A stretch of DNA of 64,000 nucleotides from Cellulomonas sp. 73-92 (GTDB lineage Bacteria; Actinomycetota; Actinomycetes; Actinomycetales; Cellulomonadaceae). Below, piece by piece: positions 34,926-44,853 of this stretch. The notes under the pieces were generated by a model. It did no database searches. It was not told the DNA's origin and worked only from the letters and a program-made list of their open reading frames with translations. Numbering within the stretch: position 1 is the stretch's first letter; the number at the start of each line of letters is the position of its first letter. The stretch is from positions 1-64,000 of the forward strand of contig NZ_MKTH01000020.1 of assembly GCF_001898175.1 (NCBI RefSeq), in the 5' to 3' direction. The translations under genes were made by a program, and so were the position numbers.

Positions 34926-35939
34926 GTGGAAGCGGTCCTCGTCGTCCTCGTGGTGGCGCTCGCCCTCGGCTTCGACTTCACCAACGGCTTCCACGACGCC
35001 GCCAACGCCATCGCCACGTCGGTGTCGACGCGCGCGCTGACGCCCCGGGTGGCCCTGGTGATGTCCGCGATCATGAACTTCGCGGGCGCCCTCATCGGCA
35101 CCGGCGTCGCCGACACGATCGCCCACAGCATCGTGCGGCTGCCGGAGGACACCGCCCGGGCCAGTCACTTCACGCTCGTCGTCATCCTGTGCGCGCTGCT
35201 GGGTGCCATCACCTGGAACCTCATCACGTGGTGGCTCGGGCTGCCCTCGTCGTCCACCCACTCGCTCATCGGCGGGCTCGTGGGGGCCGGCCTCGCCGGC
35301 GGGCTGGGCATCTACTGGGGCCACGTCGTCGCCAAGGTCGTCATCCCGATGGTGATCTCGCCGGCCATCGGGTTCACGGCCGCGTTCGTCGTCATGGTCG
35401 GCGTGCTGTGGCTGGTCCGGCGGGCGGCGCCGACGCGCACCATGCGGCGGTTCCGCCTGGCCCAGACGGTCTCGGCGGCCGCGATGGCCCTCGGCCACGG
35501 CCTACAGGACGCCCAGAAGACGATGGGCGTCATCCTCCTGGCGCTCATCGCCAACGGCTGGGCGGCGCCGCAGTCCCACATCCCGCTGTGGGTCAAGCTC
35601 TGCGCCGCGGCGGCGATCTCGGCCGGCACCTACTCGGGCGGTTGGCGGATCATGCGCACCCTGGGCCGCAAGATCATCGAGCTCGACCCCGCCCGCGGCT
35701 TCGTGGCGGAGACGGTGTCCGCCCTCGTGCTCTACGTCATGGCGCTGGGGTTCAAGGCGCCGGTCTCGACGACGCACACGATCACCTCGGCGATCATGGG
35801 CGTCGGGGCCACCCGGCGGCTGTCCGCCGTGCGCTGGGGGGTGGCGAAGAACATCGTCGTCGCCTGGGTGCTGACGATCCCAGCGGCCGGGGCTGTGGCG
35901 GCGCTGCTCCTCGTCGCGCTGCGCCCGCTGATCGGCTGA
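34926..35939 (+). CDS. pit: PiT-family inorganic phosphate transporter
   Basis: A 337-residue membrane protein with about ten segments and both PiT signatures: FTNGFHDAANAIATSVSTR near the start and PVSTTHTITSAIMG near the end. A central LGHGLQDAQKTMGVI is the second-repeat counterpart. Low-affinity, metal-phosphate/H+ symport is known for the family. GTG start. Co-transcribed with the DUF47 gene. Confidence 0.92.
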   Translation: MEAVLVVLVVALALGFDFTNGFHDAANAIATSVSTRALTPRVALVMSAIMNFAGALIGTGVADTIAHSIVRLPEDTARASHFTLVVILCALLGAITWNLITWWLGLPSSSTHSLIGGLVGAGLAGGLGIYWGHVVAKVVIPMVISPAIGFTAAFVVMVGVLWLVRRAAPTRTMRRFRLAQTVSAAAMALGHGLQDAQKTMGVILLALIANGWAAPQSHIPLWVKLCAAAAISAGTYSGGWRIMRTLGRKIIELDPARGFVAETVSALVLYVMALGFKAPVSTTHTITSAIMGVGATRRLSAVRWGVAKNIVVAWVLTIPAAGAVAALLLVALRPLIG

Positions 35940-36046
35940 CCGCCGGCCCCCCGCGCCTCCGGTCCACCCGCCAGCCGGCCGCCACCACCCCCGTCTCCGG
36001 GCATCCATCCCCGGACCGCTGTCGCTAGGGCGCCCTGCGCCGCGGA

Positions 36047-37096
36047 TCAGGCGCTCCCCGAGCGCGCATGGGCACCGTCGTCGGGAGCGCGAGCAGCCGG
36101 GGCGCCCTCACGCGCGGCCAGATCGAGGCGGAAGCCGAGGTCGTCCTGGCGCAGGTGCGCCGCCACCGCGGCGGGGACCAGGCCACGGTGCGCGAGGTCC
36201 CCTGCCGTGTACCGGAGCATCACGATGCGGCCGGAGGCGAGCACCGCGTTCTGGCGTGCCCGGTCGGAGAAGAGCGCGTCGGGCGCGCTGTGCGGACCGG
36301 CACCGTCGATCTCGACGAGCAGCCAGCGGCCCCGCCGGAGGCGCCAACCGAGGTCGCCCCGCGCGATGATGCGTCCGGACGCGTCCCGCACCGGCACCTG
36401 CAGGCCGTCCGGCCGGATGCCGGCATCCACGCACTGCAGCCGGGCGAACGTCTCCAGCGGCGACTGGGCGCGCCCGTCGACGAGCCCGATGGCTGCCGCG
36501 ACCCTGGCGGCGCCCCGCCTCCCGCGCGCCGCGCGGCTCACGTCCGGGAGTGCGCCGGCGCCGATGAGCCGCCGCTGAACCGCCGAGTCCAGGACCGCCA
36601 CCCCACGGTCGCGCCCGAGCTCGCGCACGGCGTGAGCCAGCGCCGCCACGGGCGCCTCCACCTCGAAGCCGTCGATGCAGACGGTCGGTGACGGGGGCCG
36701 GTACCGGCGGACCACCACACCGTCGCGCGGTCGCCGCGCGGATCCGTCGGGGAGCGCCACCTCCGGCCGGATCGTCGAGGGCAGCCCCTGCACCCCGAGC
36801 AGGGCCAGCGCGCACTGCCCCACGGCGACGGCGGCGGGCCCGTGGGCGAGCAGCGCGACGAGGGCTGCGCGCCGGCGGGCGTGGTCCGGCCCAGAGGAGA
36901 CGGGTTGGCCGGCGGCGGCGAGGTGTCCCGACAGGTCGAGGACGCCCTGCGTGGCGCGCGCGGCGGTCCCGGCCACGACGAGGCGGTGGCGTCGGTGGCG
37001 GTCGAGGCCGTGCTCGTCGCACTGGTCCGCCGACGCGAGCCCCTCCTGGCGTGCGGCGAGGGCGAGCAGCGGCAGGGGGACGGTGACGTGACGCAC
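36047..37096 (-). CDS. AbiEi-like/DUF559 endonuclease-fold protein
   Basis: A 349-residue protein. The N-terminus (LLALAARQEGLASADQCDEHG) resembles the AbiEi winged-helix domain, and the C-terminus resembles DUF559: GDLGWRLRRGRWLLVEIDG, SDRARQNAVLASGRIVMLRYT, which keeps the D...E-x-D pattern of VSR-like nucleases. This combination is common in Actinobacteria and is often annotated as a type IV toxin-antitoxin antitoxin, but no AbiEii toxin neighbour is present. Function unknown; a solo gene. Confidence 0.7.
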   Translation of the reverse strand: MRHVTVPLPLLALAARQEGLASADQCDEHGLDRHRRHRLVVAGTAARATQGVLDLSGHLAAAGQPVSSGPDHARRRAALVALLAHGPAAVAVGQCALALLGVQGLPSTIRPEVALPDGSARRPRDGVVVRRYRPPSPTVCIDGFEVEAPVAALAHAVRELGRDRGVAVLDSAVQRRLIGAGALPDVSRAARGRRGAARVAAAIGLVDGRAQSPLETFARLQCVDAGIRPDGLQVPVRDASGRIIARGDLGWRLRRGRWLLVEIDGAGPHSAPDALFSDRARQNAVLASGRIVMLRYTAGDLAHRGLVPAAVAAHLRQDDLGFRLDLAAREGAPAARAPDDGAHARSGSA

Positions 37097-37408
37097 CGGC
37101 CGAGCGTGCCCGCCGGTGGTGGCCGATGGGCCGCCGCCGACGCACCTGCGGGGGCCGGTCCGCTGCCCAGGGCTGAGGACGGTTCACGTCCTCACCGTCG
37201 CGCCGTCGGCCCAGGGCGCCCGGGGGCGGCCGCCGAGGGCGCCTTGGGGCGCGGTCGGCGCCGTCACAGCGGGCGCGATGGCGCCCTCGCCCGCGACTCG
37301 GGACGTCGGGGCGCCGGGGTGTCCGGCGGTGGAGGGGATGTCGCGCGGGCCGCAGGCACGTGATGACCCTCAGCCCCGCGGTCCCGTGGGCCGGGCCGCG
37401 TGCGCCCG
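37097..37408. other. 312-base gap, GC-rich
   Basis: No gene supported. It contains several small GC palindromes, the clearest being GGGCGC-GATG-GCGCCC (37271-37286). Probably the promoter of the AbiEi-like gene plus the region downstream of the APH gene stop, where no clear gene lies. Confidence 0.4.
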
Positions 37409-38353
37409 TCAGGCCGTCGGCCGGCGCGGGTCCAGCCACTGTCGGAGCCGCTGCGCGTGGGCGGCCAGGTAGTCGCCCCGGTCGGCCGGGCCGTGGACGG
37501 TCACGACGAGGTTGACCATGCCGAGGACCCGGGCCGCGACCAGTGCCTCGACCAGCTCCGGAGGGCTGGCGGGCCACGGGCGAAGGCTCGCGTACCCGTC
37601 GCGGAACGCCTCCACCAGGCGCGGCCCGCCGGGCGCCCGACGCAGCGCCACGATGGTGATGGCGAGGTCCTGGACGTCGAACCCCCACACGACGTCCTGG
37701 AAGTCGATCGGGACGAGCGTCCCGTCGTTCGTCACGATGACGTTGGCCGGCGTCAGGTCGCCGTGGAGCAGGTGCGGCCGGTGCGGTGGAGTGCGCCACA
37801 GCTCGTCGAGCGCGGCCTGGGCCCGGTCGAGGGCGTCGGCGAACACGTCGTGGAACGGGATGTCCGGCGCCGTCAGGCGGACGGGCACGCGCCAGTAGAG
37901 CACCCGGTCGGCGACGAGCACGTCCGGGGGGTCGACGAGCCCCCAGTCCTCGGCGTCCGCATGCAGCTGCGCGGCGAGCCGGCCCAGCCGGGCAGCGGTC
38001 GGCGCCGTGAGCCGGGCGCGCAGGGAGCGGCCCGCCACCCAGTCGAACAGGGCGCAGGTCCGGGGAACCGCGTCGCGGGCGGCCACCACGGTGCCGACCT
38101 CGCCGGCCCAGTTGGTGCGCAGCGCCGGCACGACCATGCCGCGCTCTGCGAGCCGGCGGAGCCAGGCGGCCTCCGTCGCCAGCGTCCCGTCGGCGTGGAT
38201 GCGCTGCTCCGCGCCCACGCGCAACGCGTGCGTGCCGGAGGCGGCGGTGACCCGGAAGACGCTGTTGAAGGACCGGGCTGCCCGGGAGAGGCGGCGCGGG
38301 GCGACGTCGTAGTGCCGCAGGGCCTCCAGCGCGATCTCCCGGACCTCGTCCAC
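37409..38353 (-). CDS. APH-family phosphotransferase
   Basis: A 314-residue protein of the aminoglycoside phosphotransferase/choline kinase-like fold: catalytic loop LLHGDLTPANVIV and metal-binding VPIDFQDVVWGFDVQDLA. Substrate cannot be predicted. A GTG start is chosen for typical family length; an in-frame ATG at 38452 would add 33 residues. Lies 172 bases beyond a Nudix/phosphatase gene on the same strand. Confidence 0.75.
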   Translation of the reverse strand: MDEVREIALEALRHYDVAPRRLSRAARSFNSVFRVTAASGTHALRVGAEQRIHADGTLATEAAWLRRLAERGMVVPALRTNWAGEVGTVVAARDAVPRTCALFDWVAGRSLRARLTAPTAARLGRLAAQLHADAEDWGLVDPPDVLVADRVLYWRVPVRLTAPDIPFHDVFADALDRAQAALDELWRTPPHRPHLLHGDLTPANVIVTNDGTLVPIDFQDVVWGFDVQDLAITIVALRRAPGGPRLVEAFRDGYASLRPWPASPPELVEALVAARVLGMVNLVVTVHGPADRGDYLAAHAQRLRQWLDPRRPTA

Positions 38354-38460
38354 GGGGGCATCCTGCCGCGCGCGGGCGCGGTGGCGCGCCCGGTGGTCGG
38401 GCCCGGAAGCGACGGCGCCATGGGGCGCGGATGGTGGCGTCGAAGCGAGCATGAGGGCGC

Positions 38461-38474
38461 CCTCGCCGGCGAGG
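38461..38474. terminator. Hairpin downstream of the Nudix gene
   Basis: CCTCGC-CG-GCGAGG is a perfect palindrome about 50 bases past the Nudix stop. Weak candidate. Confidence 0.3.
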
Positions 38475-38525
38475 GGGCAGAGGCGAGAGGGCGGCTCCGC
38501 CGGTCAGGTGGCGGGCCCGGCCGGG

Positions 38526-39497
38526 TCAGGCGCGCGGCCGGTGCCGCTCCGTGGCGACGACGCGCGGCCCGACGTCGGTGGCGGCGACGTGCGCCACGAG
38601 CATCTCGGCCGTCCGCAGGAACGGGTCCTCGCGCGGCAGCGCATCGGCCACGGCCCGTCCGGAGTGCTGCGCGACGACGTCCAGCACCGTCGGCAGCACC
38701 GGCCGGTGCGTGCACAGGACGGCGTCCTGGCCGCCGTCGACGAGGCCGGCGACGATCGCGGCGACGCGCGCCGGGTGGTCGTCGTGCCCGGTCTCGGTCA
38801 GCGACGGCACCAGGGTGGTCGCCACGCCCGCCGCCTGCGCGTAGGGGTCGACCGTCGCGGTGCACCGCTCCCAGTCGCTCGTCACCACCGACGTCACGCC
38901 GAACGCCGACAGCATCGGCACCAGCGCGGTCGCCTGCGTGCGGCCGGACTCCGTGAGCGGCCGGGTGGCCTCGCCGCCGTCCCACACCGACCGCTTGCGG
39001 GCCGCGGCGTGCCGCACCACGACGAGCGCCCGGGTGTCGAGGCGGCCCTGGCCATGGGCGTCGACGAGCGCGGTGAGCGGCGCGCGGTCGGTCGCCCGGG
39101 TCAGCCGCTCGGCGGCGGCGTCGACGTCGAACCAGCGTGCGTTGTCGATCTCCTCGCGCTGGGCGGGGGGCACGGGGGGGCGCGCACGGAGCGCGGCCGC
39201 CTCTGGCCGCCCGGCGACCTGGGCGGCCCAGTACCTCACCCGCTTGGTGCGGCCGTCCTCGAGCGGGTAGCTCAGCGCGGGCAGCGGCACGCCGAGCACC
39301 ACGTCGTGGCCGATCTCCTCCGCCACCTCGCGCCACGCCGCGGTGACCGAGGCCTCGCCCGGGTCGAGCTTGCCCTTGGGCCACGACCAGTCCTTGTAGC
39401 GGGGCCGGTGCACGAGGGCCACCTGGAGCCGGCTCTGCCGCACGCGCCAGACGAGGGCGCCGGCCGCGTGGACGACGCCGGGTTCGAGCGGGCTCAC
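38526..39497 (-). CDS. MutT1-like Nudix hydrolase fused to a histidine phosphatase domain
   Basis: A 323-residue fusion. Residues about 8-140 are a Nudix domain with a complete Nudix box (GKLDPGE...REVAEEIG). The C-terminal half is a histidine-phosphatase domain with VVVRHAAA and a late CTHRPVLP. The same fusion is known in mycobacterial MutT1, also encoded next to ppk; it hydrolyses 8-oxo-dGTP and dinucleoside polyphosphates. The usual RHG is RHA here. Its GTG overlaps the ppk stop. Confidence 0.85.
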   Translation of the reverse strand: MSPLEPGVVHAAGALVWRVRQSRLQVALVHRPRYKDWSWPKGKLDPGEASVTAAWREVAEEIGHDVVLGVPLPALSYPLEDGRTKRVRYWAAQVAGRPEAAALRARPPVPPAQREEIDNARWFDVDAAAERLTRATDRAPLTALVDAHGQGRLDTRALVVVRHAAARKRSVWDGGEATRPLTESGRTQATALVPMLSAFGVTSVVTSDWERCTATVDPYAQAAGVATTLVPSLTETGHDDHPARVAAIVAGLVDGGQDAVLCTHRPVLPTVLDVVAQHSGRAVADALPREDPFLRTAEMLVAHVAATDVGPRVVATERHRPRA

Positions 39498-41716
39498 CGG
39501 CCGGTTCCAGGCCGCCGGCGCTGCCGCGCGATGAGCACCGCCTGCAGGTCGGCGAGCTGGGCCCCGTCCGGTCCGGTGGTGTGGCGCTCCCACTCCCCGT
39601 CCGGCTGGAGGTACCAGGAGGCCGTCGCGTCGTCCATCGCGAGGTCGATGAGGTCGATGAGCTCGGTGACGTGGTCGGGGTCCGCGACGCGCACCAGCGT
39701 CTCGACGCGCCGGTCGAGGTTGCGGTGCATGAGGTCGGCGGACCCGATGAACACCTCGGGGCCGGCGAAGTCGTAGCCGTCCTGCGGCGTCCCGTCCGCG
39801 TGCGCGAAGGCGAAGATCCGCGAGTGCTCGAGGAAACGGCCGAGGATGGACCGGACCCGGATCGTCTCCGAGAGCCCCGGCACGCCCGGGCGCAGCGCGC
39901 AGATGCCGCGGACGGAGATGTCGATCGGGACGCCGGCCTGCGAGGCGCGGTAGAGGGCGTCGATCGTGGCCTCGTCGACCATCGAGTTGACCTTGATCTT
40001 GATCCACGCGGGACGCCCGGCGCGGGCGGCGGCCGCCTCGCGGTCGATGCGCTCGATCAGCCCGGCGCGCACCGAGCGGGGCGCGACGAGCAGCCGGTGG
40101 AACCGCGACTTGGGCGCGTACCCGCTCAGCTGGTTGAAGAGCCGGGTGAGGTCCTGGCCCACCTCCGGGTCGGCGGTGAGCAGGCCGAGGTCCGTGTAGA
40201 GCCGCGCGGTCTTGGGGTGGTAGTTGCCGGTGCCGACGTGGGAGTACCGCCGCAGGCCGTCGCTCTCCTGGCGCACGACGAGCGAGAGCTTGCAGTGCGT
40301 CTTCAGCCCGACGATGCCGTAGACGACGTGCACACCGGCCTGCTCGAGCTTGCGGGCCCAGGAGATGTTGTTCTGCTCGTCGAACCGCGCCTTGATCTCG
40401 ACGAGGGCCAGCACCTGCTTGCCTGCCTCGGCGGCGTCGATCAGCGCGTCGACGATCGGGGAGTCGCCGGACGTGCGGTACAGGGTCTGCTTGATGGCCA
40501 GCACCTGCGGGTCGGCGGCCGCCTGCTCGAGGAACGCCTGGACCGAGGTCGAGAACGAGTCGTAGGGGTGGTGCAGCAGGATGTCGCGCGCGCGGATCGC
40601 GGCGAAGATGTCCGTCGGCGTCGCCGACTCGACCTCGGCCAGGTGGCGGTGGGTGGTCGGCACGAACGTCGGGTAGTGCAGCTCCGGCCGGTCGATGTCC
40701 GCGACGAGGTTGAGGCCGGTGGCGTCCAGCGGCGCGGGCAGCTCGTAGACGTCCTCGTCGTCCATCTCCAGCTCGCGGACCAGCAGCTTGCGGACCCGCG
40801 GCGAGATGCCCTCCGCGACCTCGAGCCGCACGGGTGGGCCGAAGCGGCGCCGCAGCAGCTCCTTCTCCATCGCCTGGAGGAGGTTCTCGGCGTCGTCCTC
40901 CTCGACCTCGACGTCCTCGTTGCGCGTCACGCGGAACGAGTGGAACTCCTGGATCTCCATGCCGGGGAACAGGTAGTCGAGGTGCTGGGCGATGACGTCC
41001 TCGACCGGCACGAAGCTCGTGCCGCCGTCCGGCGCCCCGGGCCGCACGATGGCGTCGACCGGCAGGAACCGGGGCAGCAGCGGCGGCACCTTGACGCGGG
41101 CGAAGTGCTCCTTGCCGCTCGTGGGGTTGACCACGGAGACGGCCAGGTTGAGCGACAGGCCGGAGATGTAGGGGAAGGGGTGCGCCGGGTCGACGGCCAG
41201 CGGCGTCAGCACCGGGAAGATCTGCCGGCGGAAGTACTTGTGCAGGCGGTCCTGCTCCTCGTCGGACAGGTCCCGCCAGCGCACGATCGTGATGCCCTGC
41301 TCGGCGAGCGCCGGCTGCACCTCGTTGGTGAAGACGAGGGCGTGGCGCGCCATGAGCACGTGGGCCCGCTCGCTGATCGCCTCGAGCACCTGGCGCGGGG
41401 ACAGGCCGGAGGCTGCGGTGACCGCGATCCCGGTGGCGATGCGGCGCTTGAGGCCGGCCACGCGCACCATGAAGAACTCGTCGAGGTTCGAGGCGAAGAT
41501 CGCCAGGAACCGCACCCGCTCGAGGAGGGGCACGGTCGAGTCCTCGGCGAGCTCGAGGACGCGCTGGTTGAACGCCAGCCAGGACAGCTCACGGTCGAGG
41601 AAGCGCCCGTCGGGCAGGGGTTCGAGCTCGAGCCCGGGCGCGGCGAGGTTCTCCGCGTCGAGGTGCTCGGCGATGCTCGCGGCCAGCGCGGGCCTGAGCG
41701 TCGGGGCCTCGGTCAT
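39494..41716 (-). CDS. ppk: Polyphosphate kinase (PPK1)
   Basis: A 740-residue PPK1. Signatures are [59 protein letters not shown], the phospho-histidine region [17 protein letters not shown], and [12 protein letters not shown]. It makes polyphosphate from ATP reversibly. ATG overlaps the mshD stop (ATGA), and its own stop overlaps the MutT1-like start. Confidence 0.93.
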   Translation of the reverse strand: MTEAPTLRPALAASIAEHLDAENLAAPGLELEPLPDGRFLDRELSWLAFNQRVLELAEDSTVPLLERVRFLAIFASNLDEFFMVRVAGLKRRIATGIAVTAASGLSPRQVLEAISERAHVLMARHALVFTNEVQPALAEQGITIVRWRDLSDEEQDRLHKYFRRQIFPVLTPLAVDPAHPFPYISGLSLNLAVSVVNPTSGKEHFARVKVPPLLPRFLPVDAIVRPGAPDGGTSFVPVEDVIAQHLDYLFPGMEIQEFHSFRVTRNEDVEVEEDDAENLLQAMEKELLRRRFGPPVRLEVAEGISPRVRKLLVRELEMDDEDVYELPAPLDATGLNLVADIDRPELHYPTFVPTTHRHLAEVESATPTDIFAAIRARDILLHHPYDSFSTSVQAFLEQAAADPQVLAIKQTLYRTSGDSPIVDALIDAAEAGKQVLALVEIKARFDEQNNISWARKLEQAGVHVVYGIVGLKTHCKLSLVVRQESDGLRRYSHVGTGNYHPKTARLYTDLGLLTADPEVGQDLTRLFNQLSGYAPKSRFHRLLVAPRSVRAGLIERIDREAAAARAGRPAWIKIKVNSMVDEATIDALYRASQAGVPIDISVRGICALRPGVPGLSETIRVRSILGRFLEHSRIFAFAHADGTPQDGYDFAGPEVFIGSADLMHRNLDRRVETLVRVADPDHVTELIDLIDLAMDDATASWYLQPDGEWERHTTGPDGAQLADLQAVLIARQRRRPGTGR

Positions 41717-42684
41717 GCCCCCATCGTGGCACCGTCCGGCGGCGTCGCGTCGCCCGCGGCACGCCGCGCGTACCGGACGTCGAGGGCGGCCCTGGCGAAC
41801 CCGGCGCGCGCGTACGTGCGGATCGCGGGGGCGTTGTCGCCCGCGACCCACAGCACGGCCGTTCCCAGGCCGCGGCCCACCAGGTGCGCCAGCCCCGCCG
41901 CGGTCAGGGCCCGGCCCAGCCCCGCGCCCTGCGCCGACGGGTCGACGCCGAGGACGTAGACCTCCCCGACCGGCTCGTCCGCCAGGTCACCGGCCGGGTG
42001 CACCTTCGTCCAGACGAACCCGGCGATCGAGCCGTCCGCACGCCCGGCCAGCAGGAAGCCGGCCGGGTCGAACCAGGGCTCGCGCTCGCGCGCGGCCAGG
42101 TCGTGGGCCGTCCAGCGCCCCTGCTCGGGGTGGTCGGCGAAGGCGCGGGCGTTGACGGCCAGCCACGCCTCCTCGTCGTGCCCGGGCCGGTAGGGGCGCA
42201 CGACGAGGCCCTCGGGCCAGGTGGGCTCGTCGGCCGACCGCCCGCGGAGGTCGAGGGACATCCGCCACAGCTCGTCGACCGCGGTGAACCCGGCCGCCGC
42301 CGCCAGGGCGCGCGCCGCCGGCAGGTCGCCGTGCGCCCAGACCTCGAGGGTCCCGTCGGGACGTGCCGCGTCCGCCGCCGCCTCGAGCAGCGCCCGGCCG
42401 AGGCCCCGGCGCCGCGAGCCGGGGTCGACGACGAGCTGCGCGGTCGGCACGGCGCCCCCGCGGTCGACGTACGCGTACCCGACGAGGCCCGCGGGCTCGT
42501 CGGCGGCACCGACCATCAGCAGGTGGGTCAGGGTGCCGGGGGAGGGCGCCTCGTCGGCGATCGCCAGGAGGGCGGCCTCGTCGAGCGGGGCGACGCCGTC
42601 CGTCGCCGCGGCGCGCTCCGCGATGCCGCGCACGGCGTCGCGGTCGCGGACGGGCAGGGGGCCGGGAACGGCGCGCAGGGCCAT
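41713..42684 (-). CDS. mshD: MshD, mycothiol synthase
   Basis: A 323-residue protein with two GNAT acetyltransferase domains; acetyl-CoA loops are [16 protein letters not shown] in the first and [16 protein letters not shown] in the second, plus the WTKVHPAGD and [10 protein letters not shown] segments typical of MshD. It adds the final acetyl group of mycothiol, a thiol restricted to Actinobacteria. First gene of an mshD-ppk-mutT1-like run. Confidence 0.9.
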   Translation of the reverse strand: MALRAVPGPLPVRDRDAVRGIAERAAATDGVAPLDEAALLAIADEAPSPGTLTHLLMVGAADEPAGLVGYAYVDRGGAVPTAQLVVDPGSRRRGLGRALLEAAADAARPDGTLEVWAHGDLPAARALAAAAGFTAVDELWRMSLDLRGRSADEPTWPEGLVVRPYRPGHDEEAWLAVNARAFADHPEQGRWTAHDLAAREREPWFDPAGFLLAGRADGSIAGFVWTKVHPAGDLADEPVGEVYVLGVDPSAQGAGLGRALTAAGLAHLVGRGLGTAVLWVAGDNAPAIRTYARAGFARAALDVRYARRAAGDATPPDGATMGA

Positions 42685-42842
42685 GCCCCGATCCCAGCAC
42701 AGCGGCCGGGCCGGCGCGGAGCCGGTGGCCGCGGCGTGGTCCGGGGGCGGTGGTCCGAGGCGCACGCGCCGCGCCCGTCGGGGGCGCCGGCAGGCGTTCG
42801 GCCGTCCGGGTGGCCGGCGAGGGGACCCTTCGCGGCGTGGGC

Positions 42843-42848
42843 TACGGT
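42843..42848 (+). promoter_or_regulatory. Candidate -10 box of the FAD oxidoreductase gene
   Basis: TACGGT ends 9 bases before the ATG, with no good ribosome site, suggesting a leaderless or very short leader. Confidence 0.3.
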
Positions 42849-42857
42849 GGTCCGGCG

Positions 42858-44105
42858 ATGGACGTCTCGGGGCAGGCCGCTGAGGCCGACGGCGACGCCG
42901 CGCTCGCCGCCCCGGCACCCGGCCGGCGGTCGCGGCGGGAGCGGCGCGAGGCGGCGGCGTCCGAGCCGCTCGTCGTCGACGTCGACGTCGTCGTCGTCGG
43001 GGCCGGGCAGGCCGGCCTCTCGGCCGGCTACCACCTGCGCCGCGCCGGGCTCGTCGCCGTCGGCACGTCCGGCTGGGAGCGCGCCGCCCGCACCTTCGTC
43101 GTGCTCGACGAGAACCCCCGCCCCGGCGGCGCGTGGCAGCACCGTTGGCCCGCGCTGACGATGGGCGCCGCGCACCGCGTCCACGACCTGCCCGGGATGG
43201 CCCTGCGGCCGACGGGCGACGGCGAGCCCGCCGCGCTCGTCGTGCCCGAGTACTTCGGGCAGTACGAGGAGGCGTTCGAGCTGCAGGTGCAGCGGCCGGT
43301 GCGCGCGGACCGGGTGACCGACGACGGCACCGGCCGTCTCGTCGTCTCGACCCACCACGTGGACCACCCGGAGGCGGCCGTGCTGTGGCGCGCCCGCGGG
43401 CTCGTCAACGCGTCGGGCACGTGGACCAAGCCCTTCTGGCCGGCCTACCCGGGGCAGTGGACGTTCCGCGGCCGGCAGCTCCACACGCGGGACTTCCGCA
43501 CGCCGGGCGAGCTGGCCGACGGCCCGGTGGTCGTCGTCGGCGGCGGCACGTCCGCGGTCCAGATCCTCCTGCTGCTCGCGCCGCTGACCGCGACCACCTG
43601 GGTCACCCGACGCCCGCCGCAGTGGGTCGACGCCGAGTTCACGCCCGAGTACGGGCGCGACTCCGTCGCCCGGGTGGCCGAGCGGACGGCCGCGGGCCTG
43701 CCGCCGGGCTCGGTGGTGTCGGCGACCGGCCTGCCGCTGACCCCGGTGTACCGCGAGGGCATCGCCGCCGGCGTGCTGCGGGCGCGGCCGATGTTCGAGC
43801 GGGTGGTGCCCGAGGGCGTCGTCTTCCCCGCGGGCCCGGCGCCCGTCGGGTGGGTCGACGGCCCGACGACGGTCGAGGCGCGCACCATCCTGTGGGCCAC
43901 CGGCTTCCGGGCGGCGCTGGACCACCTCGCACCCCTCGGGCTGCGCGGCCCCGGCGGCGGGATCGTCATGGACGGCACGCAGGTGGCGGCCGACCACCGG
44001 GTCCAGCTCGTCGGCTACGGCCCGAGCGCGTCGACGATCGGCGCCAACCGCGCCGGCCGCGAGGCCGTGCAGAACCTGCTTCGGGTGCTCGACGCCGGCC
44101 GCTGA
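42858..44105 (+). CDS. FAD-dependent NAD(P)-binding oxidoreductase (flavin monooxygenase-like)
   Basis: A 415-residue protein with an FAD dinucleotide-binding VVVGAGQAGLSAGYHL, a second dinucleotide motif VVVVGGGTSAVQIL, and the ATG motif region ILWATGFR. Layout of flavin monooxygenase/thioredoxin-reductase-like proteins often annotated as Baeyer-Villiger-like. An N-terminal extension of about 40 residues precedes the Rossmann fold. Substrate unknown. Diverges from mshD. Confidence 0.8.
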   Translation: MDVSGQAAEADGDAALAAPAPGRRSRRERREAAASEPLVVDVDVVVVGAGQAGLSAGYHLRRAGLVAVGTSGWERAARTFVVLDENPRPGGAWQHRWPALTMGAAHRVHDLPGMALRPTGDGEPAALVVPEYFGQYEEAFELQVQRPVRADRVTDDGTGRLVVSTHHVDHPEAAVLWRARGLVNASGTWTKPFWPAYPGQWTFRGRQLHTRDFRTPGELADGPVVVVGGGTSAVQILLLLAPLTATTWVTRRPPQWVDAEFTPEYGRDSVARVAERTAAGLPPGSVVSATGLPLTPVYREGIAAGVLRARPMFERVVPEGVVFPAGPAPVGWVDGPTTVEARTILWATGFRAALDHLAPLGLRGPGGGIVMDGTQVAADHRVQLVGYGPSASTIGANRAGREAVQNLLRVLDAGR

Positions 44106-44115
44106 GCCGGCTGCG

Positions 44116-44754
44116 TCAGACCTCGAAGCTCCCGCCGACCGGCACGTACCGGTAGTCGGCGGCCGCCTGGGCGCGGCCCATGAAGGTCGCGGTCATCTGC
44201 TGGCCCAGCTCCGAGAGGTGGACGTCGTGCACCCCGAAGCCGAAGGCCGTCGGCCTCACCGCGGCGAGGTACGCGATCGCGTCGGTGGTCCGCGCCCACG
44301 GGCCGCCGGTGGGGACCGCCAGGACCGCCGGCGTGACCGGCGGCACGTCGTACGAGTCGCCGGGGTACGCCAGCAGGCCGTTCACGACGATGCCGAAGTT
44401 CTCGTCGCGCGTCGGCGCCCCGACCTCGTGGTGCAGGCCCCCGAAGAACTCGACGTGGAACGGGCCGATCTCGACGCTGCCGCCGGCGCCCGGCCAGGTG
44501 GAGGCGCCGGGCACGGCGGCCGCGACGTCGGAGGTGGCGACGACCGGCAGGCCGGGCCGGGTGGCCAGGATGCGCTCGAGGGTCGCGGGCGCGAAGTGGT
44601 CGCCGTGAACGTGCGTGACGAGCACCCCGACGGCCCGCCCGACGAACGGGGCCAGGTCGCGGTCGTAGTCGACGTAGCTGCCCGGGTCGACGAGCAGCGC
44701 GGCGCCGTCCTGCTCGACGACGAAGCAGGCGTGCGGCAGCTTCGTGATCTTCAC
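44116..44754 (-). CDS. MBL-fold metal-dependent hydrolase (UPF0173-like)
   Basis: A 212-residue metallo-beta-lactamase-fold protein: VKITKLPHACFVVEQDGAALLVDPG opens it, in that family's way (first 20 residues suffice), then THVHGDHFAPA for the metal site and later LLAYPGDSY and GFGVHDVHLSE. GTG start with GGGAGGAA upstream. It converges with the FAD oxidoreductase and diverges from the MprF-like gene. Substrate unknown. Confidence 0.8.
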   Translation of the reverse strand: MKITKLPHACFVVEQDGAALLVDPGSYVDYDRDLAPFVGRAVGVLVTHVHGDHFAPATLERILATRPGLPVVATSDVAAAVPGASTWPGAGGSVEIGPFHVEFFGGLHHEVGAPTRDENFGIVVNGLLAYPGDSYDVPPVTPAVLAVPTGGPWARTTDAIAYLAAVRPTAFGFGVHDVHLSELGQQMTATFMGRAQAAADYRYVPVGGSFEV

Positions 44755-44853
44755 GTGAAGGTTCCTCCCATCGGGCGACGAACGCGGCGGACGGTACTCC
44801 GCGGGCCTGAGGACCTGCCCGTGCGAAGGGGCTCCGGCTGCCACACTGGCTGC

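Noticed and set aside
35996..36015. TCCGGG/CCCGGA hairpin after PiT as a terminator
   Set aside because: Only six pairs with an 8-base loop; likely chance in GC-rich DNA.
36047..37096. Type IV toxin-antitoxin locus
   Set aside because: No AbiEii-like toxin gene is adjacent.
44088..44130. GCCGGC pair near the convergent stops of the FAD and MBL genes as a terminator
   Set aside because: The stem is short and bulged, so not supported as a feature.
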